Source: Streptomyces sp. NBC_00464
GTDB lineage: Bacteria > Actinomycetota > Actinomycetes > Streptomycetales > Streptomycetaceae
Length of the DNA stretch: 64,000 bases
Reading direction: 5' to 3'
NCBI RefSeq assembly: GCF_036013915.1
Contig: NZ_CP107899.1
Span: 5,580,001 to 5,644,000, forward strand
Shown here piece after piece: positions 50,111-59,790 of the stretch; within the stretch, counting starts at the first letter, position 1, and each line of letters begins with the position of its first letter. The notes under the pieces are model-generated. The model was not told the origin of the DNA. It worked only from the letters and a program-made list of their open reading frames with translations, and made no database searches. The position numbers were made by a program, and so were the translations under genes.

Positions 50111-51442
50111 TCAGCAGCTCTGCCAGAGTCGGGTCATGACGCGGACGCCGAAGCGCAGTCCCTCCAGCGGGACACGCTCGTCCACGCCGTGGAACAGCCG
50201 GCCGTAGTCCAGGTCGTGCGGGAGCTTCAGGCCCTTGAAGCCGAAGCAGCGGATGCCCAGGTGGGTGAACGCCTTGGCGTCCGTGCCGCCGGGGTTGCAG
50301 TACGGCACCGGGTGGCCGTCCGGGTCCTCGGCGCGCACCGCGTCGCACATCGCGTCGACGAGCGGGCCGTCGAACGTCGTCTCCATCGCGATGTCGTGGT
50401 TGACCCACTCGCGGGTGACCGAGGGCAGGAGCAGCTTGTCGATCGTGTCGATCAGCTCCTGCTCGTGACCGGGCAGGAAACGGCCGTCGACGCGGGCGGT
50501 CGCCTTCCCGGGGATCACGTTGGTCTGGTAGCCGGCGTTGAACATGGTGGGGTTCGCCGAGTTGCGGAGCACCACCTGCATGAAGTCGGAGACCGGGCCC
50601 AGCTTCGCGAGGCTGCCCTCGATGTCGTTCTCGTCGAACTCGACACCGTAGAGCCGGGCGGCCTCTTCGAGCAGTGCGCGGACCGGTTCGATCAGCCGGA
50701 TCGGGAAGGTCTCGCGGCCGATCCGGGTCAGTGACTCGGCGAGGTCGGTGACCGCGTTCTCGTCGTTGGGGGACGAGCCGTGGCCGGCCCGGCCGGTCGC
50801 GGTGAGCTCCATCCAGGCCATGCCGCGCTGGGCGTTCTCGATCGGGTAGAGGCGCCGCGTGTCGTCGAGGGCGAAGGAGAACCCGCCGCCCTCCCCGATG
50901 GCCTCGGTGACCCCGGCGAACAGCTCCGGGCGGTGCTCGACCAGCCAGTGGGCGCCGAACTTGCCGCCCGCCTCCTCGTCGGCGAGGAAGGCCAGGACGA
51001 GGTCCCGGGAGGGCTGCGTACTGGTGCGGGCGAAGTGGCGGGCGGTGGCCAGCATGACGGCCACCGTGTCCTTCATGTCGATCGCGCCGCGGCCCCACAG
51101 GTAGCCGTCCCGGATCTCGCCGGAGAACGGCGGCACCTGCCACTCGGAGGCGTCGGCGGGCACCACGTCCAGGTGGCCGTGGACCATCAGGGCGCCGCGC
51201 TCGGGATCGCGGCCCGCGATCCGGGCGATGACGCTGGCCCGGCCCGGGGCGGACTCGATGAGCTCGGAGGCGATGCCCACCTCGGCGAGGCGGCCCACCA
51301 CCCACTCGGCGCTCGCGCGCTCGGTGCTCGTGGGGTTGGAGGTGTCGAAGCGGATCAGTTCGGCGCAGAGGTCCACGACCTCGGCCTGGGCCTCGTCGGA
51401 GGCCGGGACCAGGGGTGCGGCGGGGCCGGGGGTGGTGCTCAT
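50111..51442 (-). CDS. M20/M25/M40-family metallohydrolase (amidohydrolase/peptidase)
   Basis: A 443-residue enzyme with two Zn-site motifs: MVHGHLDVVP, GRGAIDMKD, LADEEAGGKFG and NPGGTDAKAF plus the final GVDERVPLEGL. The dimerisation domain is in the middle. It hydrolyses an amide, such as an N-acyl amino acid or a dipeptide. Last gene of the DUF1177-NCS1-M20 operon; its ATG overlaps the stop of the permease (ATGA). Confidence 0.93.
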   Translation of the reverse strand: MSTTPGPAAPLVPASDEAQAEVVDLCAELIRFDTSNPTSTERASAEWVVGRLAEVGIASELIESAPGRASVIARIAGRDPERGALMVHGHLDVVPADASEWQVPPFSGEIRDGYLWGRGAIDMKDTVAVMLATARHFARTSTQPSRDLVLAFLADEEAGGKFGAHWLVEHRPELFAGVTEAIGEGGGFSFALDDTRRLYPIENAQRGMAWMELTATGRAGHGSSPNDENAVTDLAESLTRIGRETFPIRLIEPVRALLEEAARLYGVEFDENDIEGSLAKLGPVSDFMQVVLRNSANPTMFNAGYQTNVIPGKATARVDGRFLPGHEQELIDTIDKLLLPSVTREWVNHDIAMETTFDGPLVDAMCDAVRAEDPDGHPVPYCNPGGTDAKAFTHLGIRCFGFKGLKLPHDLDYGRLFHGVDERVPLEGLRFGVRVMTRLWQSC

Positions 51443-52830
51443 GCTGCTCCCACGGAGGTGGTGGTGCGGGCGGCGGGGGCGGCGTCGCCCTCGTCGTCGT
51501 CCAGGGTGGAGGTGCCGTACGGCCGCACCCAGCCCAGCAGGCCGAGGACGCTGTACAGGACGAAGGCGGTGGCCAGCGAGTTCAGGGCCGGGATGCCGCC
51601 GTCGTAGAACTTGCCGACGCAGAACGCCGCGATCCAGATGGCGATCGACATCGGGACCCAGGTCGGCGAGGACTTCGGCAGCGTCTCGGACTCCCGGGTG
51701 TCGTCCAGCGGCTTGCGCATCTTCTTTACGACCCAGTACTCGGCCACGATGATGCCGCCGATCGGCGGGATGGCGACGCCGAGGATCGTCAGGAACTCGG
51801 TGAAGTGGGTCATGATCCCGACCGCGGACAGGACCGTGCCCGCGATGCCGAGGGCGATCGTGACCGCGCCGCGGTGGACGCGCTTGCCGAAGACGACCTG
51901 GAAGAAGTTGACGACGCCGAGCGAGGAGCCGTACAGGTTCCAGTCGTTGATCTTCGCCGTGGACATCAGGACCACGATGACGCCGAAGGCGCCGGAGGTG
52001 GAGAGCACGATGTGCGAGACCTCGTTGCTCTTGACCAGGTGGCCCAGGAGCACGCCGGTCATGCCGACGATGTACTCGGAGAGGATCATCGAGGAAGCGC
52101 TCTGCAGGAAGACGTGCGAGCCCTTCTTGTTGTAGCGGGTCATCTCCGGGGAGACGATCGCGCCCGTCATGTAGCCGCCCGCGATGGCGGTGGCGGCGAC
52201 GGCGAGAGGAATCGTTTCGCCGGGCGGCGGCGAGTGGATCAGGTCGCTGAAGGAGTGGTCGTTCAGCGTGGTGATGACGGACCAGGCGACCATCGCGAAG
52301 AAGAGCGGGGTGACGATCTTCGCGAAGTTCGCCATGTACTTGAAGCCGAAGATCACCAGGGCGGTGATGGCGATCCCGGCGAACACGCACCACATCCAGG
52401 CCGGTCCGCCGACCAGCGCCGAGACGCTGTTGCCGAAGATCGTGTTCTGGACGCCGAACCAGCCGACCAGGCTGACCGCGATGACGAAGCTGACCAGCGC
52501 GGAGCCGTTGCGGCCGAAGCCCACCCAGCGGGTCAGCATCGGGGTGGCGAGACCCTCGCGCATCCCGGCCAGGCCGATCGCGAAGATCACGACCTCCAGG
52601 ATCACCGCGCCGAGCGTGAAGGCGAGGAAGGCGTCGCCGAAGGTCATGCCGACGCCGATGGTGGCGCCGAGCGTGAACTGGGAGATCGAACCGGACTGGG
52701 CCAGCCACTGGAGCAGCATCGACCAGAAACCGAACCGCTTGTCGCGCGGGACGCGCGAGAGCGAGTAGTCGTCGCTGCCGATGCTCTTGGCCTCGGGGGC
52801 CACGGCGCCGGCCTGCGGGGACGCTGCCAT
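51439..52830 (-). CDS. NCS1-family nucleobase/hydantoin-type permease
   Basis: A 463-residue permease with about twelve helices. NCS1 features: SRVPRDKRFGFWSMLLQWLA at the start, GWFGVQNTIFG, GSHVFLQSAS and AIPPIGGIIVAEYWVVKK. NCS1 carriers import nucleobases, hydantoins, allantoin or related ring compounds by cation symport. It sits between the DUF1177 gene (overlap TGATG) and the M20 gene, which suggests an amide or ring compound as substrate. Confidence 0.92.
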   Translation of the reverse strand: MAASPQAGAVAPEAKSIGSDDYSLSRVPRDKRFGFWSMLLQWLAQSGSISQFTLGATIGVGMTFGDAFLAFTLGAVILEVVIFAIGLAGMREGLATPMLTRWVGFGRNGSALVSFVIAVSLVGWFGVQNTIFGNSVSALVGGPAWMWCVFAGIAITALVIFGFKYMANFAKIVTPLFFAMVAWSVITTLNDHSFSDLIHSPPPGETIPLAVAATAIAGGYMTGAIVSPEMTRYNKKGSHVFLQSASSMILSEYIVGMTGVLLGHLVKSNEVSHIVLSTSGAFGVIVVLMSTAKINDWNLYGSSLGVVNFFQVVFGKRVHRGAVTIALGIAGTVLSAVGIMTHFTEFLTILGVAIPPIGGIIVAEYWVVKKMRKPLDDTRESETLPKSSPTWVPMSIAIWIAAFCVGKFYDGGIPALNSLATAFVLYSVLGLLGWVRPYGTSTLDDDEGDAAPAARTTTSVGAA

Positions 52831-53783
52831 CAGGACTCCTGGGGTGTGCGGCCGAAGGTCTGCAGGTGAGCCAGCGACCCGTAGCGGTTGACGAGGTTGT
52901 CGAACTCCACCGCGTCGTGGAAGTCCAGGTGGTCGCCGCCGTAGGCCTTGGCGACCTCCACGGCGTAGCGGGCGGCGGACGCGATGTCGCTCTCGTGACT
53001 CGCGCCGGTGCCGCAGCCCGGCACCGCGGCGGCCGACGTGATGGCCAGGCCGACGACGGGAGCGGCCGTCGCGGTGGAGGGCTGAAGGATCGAATTGATG
53101 TGGTGTGCCCCATTACCGTACGGGGTGATGTCCTGGGTGGTCACGGGGTACGTGACCAACGGCTCACCGGTCACCACGGCCAGCAGCTCACCGAGCTGCT
53201 CGCTGACCCGGAGCACCCAGCCCTCCTTGACGGTGGGCGAAAGGGCGAGGCCCTTGTGGTTGATGATCCGGTTGCCCTTGGTGGTGTCGATGGAGAGCAC
53301 GGCCTCCATCTCGCCTGTCACCTCGTGCCGGTTCATGGTGGCGATGTCCACGGGCGAGCCCATGAACGGCACCGGGTCGTGCGGCTCGGTCGGCGCGTTG
53401 GGGCAGATGTGGGTGGCGACGATCACATCGCCGGGCAGCACATCGCCGCGGCGGCGCATGTCGAGCAGCTTCGCGGCGGTGGCCACGGCCGAGGCCGCGC
53501 CGTCGGCGTCGGAGACCAGTCCGGTCACCTCGGGCCGGGCGCCGATGCCGCCGAGCCGTCCGACGACGCCCAGCGTGCGGGCGTCGCCCCCGGCCGTGCG
53601 TCCCCGGGAGCCGGGGATGCGGACCATCACGAAGTCCGTCGAGCCCTGCTCGCCGGCGACCGTGGTGACCTCCGCGGACGAGCCCTCGGCCCCCGCTACG
53701 GAGTCGAGGTACTCGACGACCGTCTTGCCATTCACCTGGGGATCGTCGAGGAGATCGACGACGTCCAGTACGTACTTCAACAT
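52830..53783 (-). CDS. DUF1177-family protein
   Basis: A 317-residue protein with the DUF1177 pattern: YVLDVVDLLDDPQVNGKTVV, VATHICPNAPTEPHDPVPFM, ALSIDTTKGNRI-like segments and HDAVEFDNLVNRYGSL. The function of the family is unknown. Conserved His, Asp and Cys residues suggest a metal- or nucleophile-based enzyme. First gene of the operon, divergent from the IclR gene. The ATG at 53783 has a GAAAGG site. Confidence 0.9.
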   Translation of the reverse strand: MLKYVLDVVDLLDDPQVNGKTVVEYLDSVAGAEGSSAEVTTVAGEQGSTDFVMVRIPGSRGRTAGGDARTLGVVGRLGGIGARPEVTGLVSDADGAASAVATAAKLLDMRRRGDVLPGDVIVATHICPNAPTEPHDPVPFMGSPVDIATMNRHEVTGEMEAVLSIDTTKGNRIINHKGLALSPTVKEGWVLRVSEQLGELLAVVTGEPLVTYPVTTQDITPYGNGAHHINSILQPSTATAAPVVGLAITSAAAVPGCGTGASHESDIASAARYAVEVAKAYGGDHLDFHDAVEFDNLVNRYGSLAHLQTFGRTPQES

Positions 53784-53880
53784 GGGGGGCCTTTCTCGCG
53801 CATCCATCACACCCGTCCGGCACCCGGCAGGGAGTGGGGTGCCGGACGGGGTGCTGAGAGCAGATTCGGGATCGGATAGC

Positions 53881-53912
53881 GTTGAGCGCAACCATTTCCC
53901 GTTATTTGCAAC
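53881..53912. promoter_or_regulatory. Paired half-site motif, candidate IclR operator
   Basis: GTTG-AGCG-CAAC (53881-53892) and GTT-ATTTG-CAAC (53901-53912) are related inverted repeats exactly 20 bases apart, about two helical turns. They lie between the divergent DUF1177 operon and IclR gene. A TAGCGT box at 53877-53882 overlaps the first. Confidence 0.5.
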
Positions 53913-53936
53913 TCAGGTCTGAATGGTGAGATCAGG

Positions 53937-54764
53937 ATGACGGACTTCGATCTTGACCGGCGCACCCCCGCCGGAGCCCTGCAAACCGTCGACCGGGCGC
54001 TCCTCGTGCTGCTCGCGTTCGAGCGGACCCGACCCGACTGGGGCGTCACCGAGGTCGCGGAGGAGTTCGGCTGGGACACCTCGGTGGCCCAGCGGCTGCT
54101 CGCCACCCTCGCGGGGCGCGGCTTCCTGGTCTCCGACCCGGCCACCCGCCGCTACCGCATCGGCCCCGCCGTGCTGCGCCTGGGCAGGCTCTGGGAGCGC
54201 TCCGGATCGCTGGAGCTGCTGGCCGGACCGGTCCTGGAGGAGCTGCGCCGGGTCACCGGCGACACCGTGCTGTTCTGTCTGCCGGACAGCTTCCACATGC
54301 GGTGCGTGGCCGCCGAGGAGGGCGAGACCGGGCCGCTGCGCTACTACCCGCTGGTCGGCGAGCTCTACCCGGCGCACGCCGGGGCGACCAGCAAGTCGTT
54401 CTACGCCTACCTGCCGGACGAGCAGCGCCACCGGCTCTTCCGGGGGCGTCCGATGGCCCGGTTCACCGACCGGACCGTCACCGATCCGGACCTGCTGGAG
54501 CAGGAGCTCCTGAAGGTCCGCGCCCAGGGGTACGCCTGGACGGTCGGCGAGTACGACACCGGCATCGCGACCGTCGCCGTGCCGGTCTTCCTCGGACGCG
54601 AACCGTACGGAAGCCTCAGCCTGGGTGGCGCGAAGGAACGGTTCGAGGGGGCGCCGGAGAACCGGCTCGAACCGCTCCGCCAGGCCGCCGAACTACTGGA
54701 GAGGCGTCTCACCCACCCGCCGCAGCGCCCGAAGCCCAAGGCCCGCCGCACCCGGGCCACCTGA
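53937..54764 (+). CDS. IclR-family transcriptional regulator
   Basis: A 275-residue regulator. HTH: GVTEVAEEFGWDTSVAQRLL, ATLAGRGFL. The ligand domain has GATSKSFYAYLPDEQRHRLF and IATVAVPVFLGREPYGSLSL. Divergent from the DUF1177-NCS1-M20 operon and upstream of pepE, so it probably controls both. The C-terminal tail is Arg/Lys/Pro-rich. Confidence 0.92.
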   Translation: MTDFDLDRRTPAGALQTVDRALLVLLAFERTRPDWGVTEVAEEFGWDTSVAQRLLATLAGRGFLVSDPATRRYRIGPAVLRLGRLWERSGSLELLAGPVLEELRRVTGDTVLFCLPDSFHMRCVAAEEGETGPLRYYPLVGELYPAHAGATSKSFYAYLPDEQRHRLFRGRPMARFTDRTVTDPDLLEQELLKVRAQGYAWTVGEYDTGIATVAVPVFLGREPYGSLSLGGAKERFEGAPENRLEPLRQAAELLERRLTHPPQRPKPKARRTRAT

Positions 54765-54826
54765 CCCGGGAACACCCGCCTCGCACCCGCATGAACCGAC
54801 CCGAAGAGAACCCCAAGAGGAACCCC

Positions 54827-55555
54827 GTGAATCTGCTCCTGCTCTCCAACTCCACCCAGCACGGCTGCGGTTACCTGGAACACGCCCTCGACACGGTCGC
54901 CGCGTTCCTGCCCTCCGGCGCCCGGCTGGCCTTCGTGCCCTACGCGCTCGCCGACTACACCACGTACACCACGCGCGTCCGCGACGCCCTGGAACCGGCC
55001 GGGATCAGCGTCCGCGGGGTCCATGAGAACGCCGACCCCGGCGCCGAACTCGCCGCGTCCGACGCCGTGTTCATCGGCGGCGGCAACTCCTTCCGGCTGC
55101 TGAGCGCGCTCTACCGGACCGGTCTGCGCGACGCCGTCACCGAGGCGGTGCGCGAAGGGCTCCCGTACATGGGGGCCAGTGCGGGGACGAACATGGCGGC
55201 GCCCACCCTCCGTACGACCAACGACATGCCCATCGTGCAGCCGCCGTCCTTCGAGACGCTCGGCCTCGTCCCGTTCCAGATCAACCCGCACTACCTGGAC
55301 CCGGACCCAGACAGCACCCACAAGGGCGAGACCCGTGAGGAGCGGCTCACCGAGTTCCTGGAGGAGAACGACGTGCCGGTGCTCGGTCTGCGCGAGGGTT
55401 CATGGCTGCGGGTCAACGGGCGCCAGGCCCGGGTCCAGGGCGCCCGCCCCGCCCGGCTGTTCACCCGCGGCGCGCAGCCGCAGGAACTTCCGGTGGGGAC
55501 GGACGTCTCTCATCTGCTCACGACCGTGTCGCGGTTCGACGTTCCGGTGCGCTGA
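54827..55555 (+). CDS. pepE: Peptidase E (S51, alpha-aspartyl dipeptidase)
   Basis: A 242-residue serine peptidase. The catalytic motif GASAGTNMA carries the nucleophile Ser, with IGGGNSFRLL and QINPHYLD around the active site. PepE cleaves Asp-Xaa dipeptides in the cytoplasm. GTG 54827 has GAGGAA ahead; an in-frame ATG at 54791 is possible. It is 62 bases downstream of the IclR gene. The 3' end overlaps the MFS gene by 38 bases, convergently. Confidence 0.92.
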   Translation: MNLLLLSNSTQHGCGYLEHALDTVAAFLPSGARLAFVPYALADYTTYTTRVRDALEPAGISVRGVHENADPGAELAASDAVFIGGGNSFRLLSALYRTGLRDAVTEAVREGLPYMGASAGTNMAAPTLRTTNDMPIVQPPSFETLGLVPFQINPHYLDPDPDSTHKGETREERLTEFLEENDVPVLGLREGSWLRVNGRQARVQGARPARLFTRGAQPQELPVGTDVSHLLTTVSRFDVPVR

Positions 55556-57329
55556 GCGTCAGCACCAGATCGGTCTCGGTCCGCGGCCCGTGCGCCGGGT
55601 GCGAAGCGGGGCGGGCCCGGGGCGCGTATCCGGCGGCCGACCCGGCCAGGACGAAGCTGCCGCTGCCGGGGGCGGCGAGCGCATAGCGGCCCTCCGCGTC
55701 CGTGGTGGTGAGCCCGGCCTGCCGGCCGCTCCGGTCGATGAGGGTCACATTGGCGCCGGCCACCGGCGTCCCGTCCGCCTCCAGCACCCGGCCGTGGAAG
55801 CCGTCGGAGCCCGCGAAGGGGTGCGGGACGGCGGGGAGCGGCCGGCCGGCCTCTCGCGCGGCGGCGTCGCCCGCGCTGCTCGCCAGCAGCACCGGTGCGG
55901 CGGCCTTCCGCTGCGACGGCAGGAACGCCGCCAGTACGAGGCCGACGAGCACCGCACCCGTAGCGATCATGAACGAGGTCCGGAACCCCTCCATGCTGGG
56001 CACCGAGACCGGCCCCATCTGCACCGAGGTGTTCGCCAGCACCATGCCGATGACCGCGCTCGACACCGAGGTGCCGATCGAGCGCATCAGGGTGTTCAGA
56101 CCGTTGGCCGCGCCCGTCTCGGAGGCGTCGACGGCTCCGATGATCAGCGCGGGCAGCGAGGAGTACGCGAGTCCGATGCCGGCCCCGAGCAGTACCGCGA
56201 TCACGATGGTCTGCCAGGCGGCGCTCATCAGGCCGAGCCCGGCCCCGTAACCGATCGCGATGACCAGCATGCCGAGCATCAGGGTCGTCTTGGGGCCGTA
56301 CCGGGCGGAGATCCGGGCGTACACCGGGGCGACGAACATCATCGTCAGGCCGAGCGGGGCCACGCACAGGCCGGCGACCACCATGGACTGGCCGAGTCCG
56401 TAACCCGTGGACGTCGGCAGCTGGAGCAGCTGCGGAAGGACCAGCGAGACGGCGTAGAAGGCGACCCCGACCATGATCGAGGCGAGGTTGGTGAGCAGCA
56501 CCTCGCGCCGGGCCGTGGTCCGCAGATCGACCAGAGGCGCGTCGCTCCGCAGCTCGAAGACGCCCCAGAGGACGAGGACCACCAGGGCGGCGGCTATCAG
56601 GCCGAGTGTGGTGCCCGAGGTCCAGCCCCAGTCGCTGCCCTTGGTGATCGGCAGCAGCAGGAGGACCAGGCCGAGGGAGAGGCCGAGCGCGCCCGTGACG
56701 TCGAACCGTCCGGGAGCGCGCAGCGAGGTCTCCGGCACCGCGAGCACGGTCAGCCCCATGGCGAGCACGCCGAGACCGGCCGAGCCGAAGAAGAGGGTGT
56801 GCCAGTCGGCGTGCTGGGCGACCAGGGCGGCGACGGGCAGCGCGAGTCCGCCGCCCACTCCGATCGAGGAGCTCATCAGGGCCATCGCGGAGCCGAGCTT
56901 CTCGCGCGGCAGCTCGTCGCGCATGATCCCGATGCCCAGGGGGATCGCGCCCATGGCGAAGCCCTGGAGCGCCCGGCCCACGATCATGATCACGAGGTCG
57001 TCGGTGAACGCGCAGATCAGCGAGCCGACCACCATCACGGCGAGGCTGGCCAGCAGCATCCGCCGCTTGCCGTTGAGGTCCCCGAGCCGCCCCATGATCG
57101 GGGTGGCGACGGCGCCGGCGAGCAGGGTGGCGGTCATCACCCAGGTCGCGTTGGACGGGTCGGTGTGCAGAAGGGCGGGCAGGTCCTTGATGACGGGGAC
57201 GAGCAGGGTCTGCATCACCGCGACGGTGATGCCCGCGAAGGCGAGCACGGGGACGATCCCGCGGCCTGTCTTCGATGTCCGCGGATCAGGAAGCTCCGCG
57301 GCGGGCTGTTCATGCGTCGTTCGTGGCAT
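55518..57329 (-). CDS. MFS (DHA2-like) transporter with C-terminal carboxypeptidase-regulatory-like domain
   Basis: A 603-residue protein. About fourteen helices with DHA2 marks (NATWVMTATLLAGAVATPIM, GRLGDLNGKRRML, GRALQGFAMGAI). After the last helix (AFLPSQRK) there is a soluble region of about 110 residues with FHGRVLEADGTPVAGANVTL and GLTTTDAEGRYALAAPGSG, which is the beta-sandwich carboxypeptidase-regulatory fold. This extension is unusual for exporters. It is probably a drug or metabolite exporter. Start ATG 57329 begins the MFS family sequence. Confidence 0.9.
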   Translation of the reverse strand: MPRTTHEQPAAELPDPRTSKTGRGIVPVLAFAGITVAVMQTLLVPVIKDLPALLHTDPSNATWVMTATLLAGAVATPIMGRLGDLNGKRRMLLASLAVMVVGSLICAFTDDLVIMIVGRALQGFAMGAIPLGIGIMRDELPREKLGSAMALMSSSIGVGGGLALPVAALVAQHADWHTLFFGSAGLGVLAMGLTVLAVPETSLRAPGRFDVTGALGLSLGLVLLLLPITKGSDWGWTSGTTLGLIAAALVVLVLWGVFELRSDAPLVDLRTTARREVLLTNLASIMVGVAFYAVSLVLPQLLQLPTSTGYGLGQSMVVAGLCVAPLGLTMMFVAPVYARISARYGPKTTLMLGMLVIAIGYGAGLGLMSAAWQTIVIAVLLGAGIGLAYSSLPALIIGAVDASETGAANGLNTLMRSIGTSVSSAVIGMVLANTSVQMGPVSVPSMEGFRTSFMIATGAVLVGLVLAAFLPSQRKAAAPVLLASSAGDAAAREAGRPLPAVPHPFAGSDGFHGRVLEADGTPVAGANVTLIDRSGRQAGLTTTDAEGRYALAAPGSGSFVLAGSAAGYAPRARPASHPAHGPRTETDLVLTLSAPERRTATRS

Positions 57330-57535
57330 ACGTGCGGCCTCCGGGCAGCGGAAAGGGGAGGAGTGGGGCGGGAGTGCGGTTCCTGTGGCGGGCAGCACTG
57401 ACCGCCAAGTACATGCAGGGTGAAACCTTTCGTACGCCCGAGGTATTCCGGTGAATAGGGCAAGAACAGGTCAAGACGGCCTGCCCGGTTTCCGGGCCGG
57501 TCGTAAGTCGACGCTCATCTGACCTTCCGTCAGAT

Positions 57536-57549
57536 TGGAACGTGTTCTA
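57536..57549. promoter_or_regulatory. Perfect KstR operator upstream of acyl-CoA dehydrogenase
   Basis: TGGAACGTGTTCTA matches TnnAACnnGTTnnA at every defined position. It lies 42 bases before the acyl-CoA dehydrogenase start, so a bound repressor would block transcription of this gene and the thiolase. Confidence 0.85.
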
Positions 57550-57590
57550 CTCTTGCGCCGTTCCAGTGGCTGCGACCGGCGAGGATCCGC

Positions 57591-59777
57591 ATGGGCATCG
57601 GAATCACCGAAGAACACAGGGAGCTCGCGCAGGCGGTGCGGGGCTGGCTGGCACGTGCCGTGCCGCCCGGAGAAATCCGCAAACTGCTCGACGCGGACGC
57701 CCCCGCCGCACGCCCCGTCGAGCCCAGCGCACGCCCCGCGTACTGGGACGGCCTCGCGGAGCAGGGGCTGCTCGGCATCCATCTGCCCGAGACGTACGGG
57801 GGCGGAGGCGGCGATCTCCTCGACCTCGCCGTCGTCCTCGAAGAGGCCGGCCGCGCCGCACTGCCCGGCCCGTACCTGGCGAGCGCACTCGCCTCCGCCG
57901 TCCTGCACGCCGCGGGCGCCGGTGAGCTGGTGCACGAGCTGGCGGCCGGGACCCGCATCGGGGCCGTCGCCCTCGCCCCCGGCGGTCTCACCGCCGTCGA
58001 GCGCGAGGACGGCCACCTTCTGGACGGCGAGCTGCCGCCGGTGCTCTCCGGTGCCGAGGCCGACCTGCTCCTGCTGCCCGCCGCCTCGGCCACCGGCCTT
58101 CGCTGGTTCGCCGTCGACACCGCGGCGCAGGGCCTGACCGTGCGCCCGCACCGCAGCGCCGACCCCACCCGGCCCACCGCCGCGGTCCGCGCCGACGGGG
58201 TCCTGGTCCCCGCCGGACGGACCCTGCGCACCGACTCCGGCCTCGTCCGCGACCTCGCCGCCGTCCTGTTCGCCGCCGAGGCCTGCGGCACCGCTGCCCG
58301 CTCGCTGGACACCGCCACCGAACACGCCAAGGTCCGCGAACAGTTCGGCCGACCCATCGGACAGTTCCAGGGCGTCAAGCACCTGTGCGCCGACATGCTC
58401 GTACGCGTCGAACAGGCCCGCGCCCTGGCCTGGGACGCCGCCCGCGCGGCCGCAGAGCCGGAGGGTGTACGGGGCCTGAGCGCCGCGCTCGCCGCGGGAA
58501 CCGCCCTGGACGCCGCGTACAGCTGCGCCAAGGACGCCATCCAGATCCTCGGCGGGATCGGCTTCACCTGGGAGCACGACGCCCATCTGTATCTGCGCCG
58601 CGCCCTGGTGGCACGGCAGCTGCTCGGGGCGGGCGACGACCACCGGCAGCGGGCCGTCCGGCTGGCCGGGGACGGTGCGCGCCGCGAACTCGCCCTGGAA
58701 CTCCCGGCCGAGGCGGCGGCCCACCGCACGGCGGCCCGCGAGGCCGTCGCCGCCGCCCGCGGCCTCGACCCGAGGGCCGCCCGCCGCGCCCTCGCCCCCA
58801 CCGGCTACGCGGCCCCGCATCTGCCCGCGCCCTACGGGCTGGACGCCGGCCCCGTACAACAGCTCTCCGTACAGCAGGAGTTGCGTGAGCAGGGCGTGAA
58901 GCTGAGCGACCTGGGAATCGCCACCTGGGTGGTGCCCTCCCTCATCGCGCACGGGACCGCCGCGCAGCAGGACCGCTACCTCCTGCCCACCCTGCGCGGC
59001 GAACTCCTGTGGTGCCAGCTGTTCTCCGAACCCGGCGCCGGCTCCGACCTCGCCTCACTGCGCACCCGGGCCGAACGGACCCCCGAGGGCTGGCGGATCA
59101 ACGGCCAGAAGGTGTGGACGAGCGCCGCCCAGTGGGCCGACCACGGGATCCTGCTCGCCAGGACCGACCCGGACGCCCCCAAGCACAAAGGGCTCGGCTA
59201 CTTCCTCGTCGACATGAAGAACACCGAGGGCATCGACATCCGCCCGCTGAAGGAGATCACCGGCGAATCCCTCTTCAACGAGGTGTACTTCGACGACGTC
59301 CTGCTGCCCCACGACGCCCTCGTCGGCGAGGCCGGCGGCGGCTGGCAGGTCGCCCGCAACACCCTGGGCAACGAACGCGTCCACATGGCCGACCAGATGA
59401 CCTTCGACACCGGCCTGGAAGCCCTGATCGGCCGCGCCGAAGGACTCGACGGCGCCTGCCGGGCCCGGATCGGGGCACTGGCCGCCGAGGCGCACGCGCT
59501 GGCCTGCATCACGCTGCGCACCACGCTCCAGCAGGTCTCCGGACTGGAACCGGGCGCGGGAGCCTCCGTACGCAAGCTCGTCCAGACCGCCCACCAGCAG
59601 AAGGTCGCCGAACTCGCCCTCGAACTCCTCGGCCCGGACGGCGCGGTGTGCGAAGGGGCGGGGGAGCGGGCGGTGCACGGCTTCCTGATGTCCCGCTGCC
59701 TCACCATCGCGGGCGGCACCACGCAGGTTCAGCTCAATGTCGTCGCCGAGCGCATCCTCGGCCTCCCGCGGGACTGA
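57591..59777 (+). CDS. Fused acyl-CoA dehydrogenase, two ACAD domains (FadE34-like)
   Basis: A 728-residue protein that joins two acyl-CoA dehydrogenase units. The first (1-370) starts with [20 protein letters not shown] and ends with [19 protein letters not shown]. The second has [32 protein letters not shown], and the terminal [20 protein letters not shown]. Normal ACADs are ~380 residues. Fused forms such as mycobacterial FadE34 dehydrogenate sterol side-chain CoA esters and are KstR-controlled. A perfect KstR operator precedes this gene. It is followed by the thiolase gene after 13 bases. Confidence 0.92.
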   Translation: MGIGITEEHRELAQAVRGWLARAVPPGEIRKLLDADAPAARPVEPSARPAYWDGLAEQGLLGIHLPETYGGGGGDLLDLAVVLEEAGRAALPGPYLASALASAVLHAAGAGELVHELAAGTRIGAVALAPGGLTAVEREDGHLLDGELPPVLSGAEADLLLLPAASATGLRWFAVDTAAQGLTVRPHRSADPTRPTAAVRADGVLVPAGRTLRTDSGLVRDLAAVLFAAEACGTAARSLDTATEHAKVREQFGRPIGQFQGVKHLCADMLVRVEQARALAWDAARAAAEPEGVRGLSAALAAGTALDAAYSCAKDAIQILGGIGFTWEHDAHLYLRRALVARQLLGAGDDHRQRAVRLAGDGARRELALELPAEAAAHRTAAREAVAAARGLDPRAARRALAPTGYAAPHLPAPYGLDAGPVQQLSVQQELREQGVKLSDLGIATWVVPSLIAHGTAAQQDRYLLPTLRGELLWCQLFSEPGAGSDLASLRTRAERTPEGWRINGQKVWTSAAQWADHGILLARTDPDAPKHKGLGYFLVDMKNTEGIDIRPLKEITGESLFNEVYFDDVLLPHDALVGEAGGGWQVARNTLGNERVHMADQMTFDTGLEALIGRAEGLDGACRARIGALAAEAHALACITLRTTLQQVSGLEPGAGASVRKLVQTAHQQKVAELALELLGPDGAVCEGAGERAVHGFLMSRCLTIAGGTTQVQLNVVAERILGLPRD

Positions 59778-59790
59778 GAGAGGACACGAT

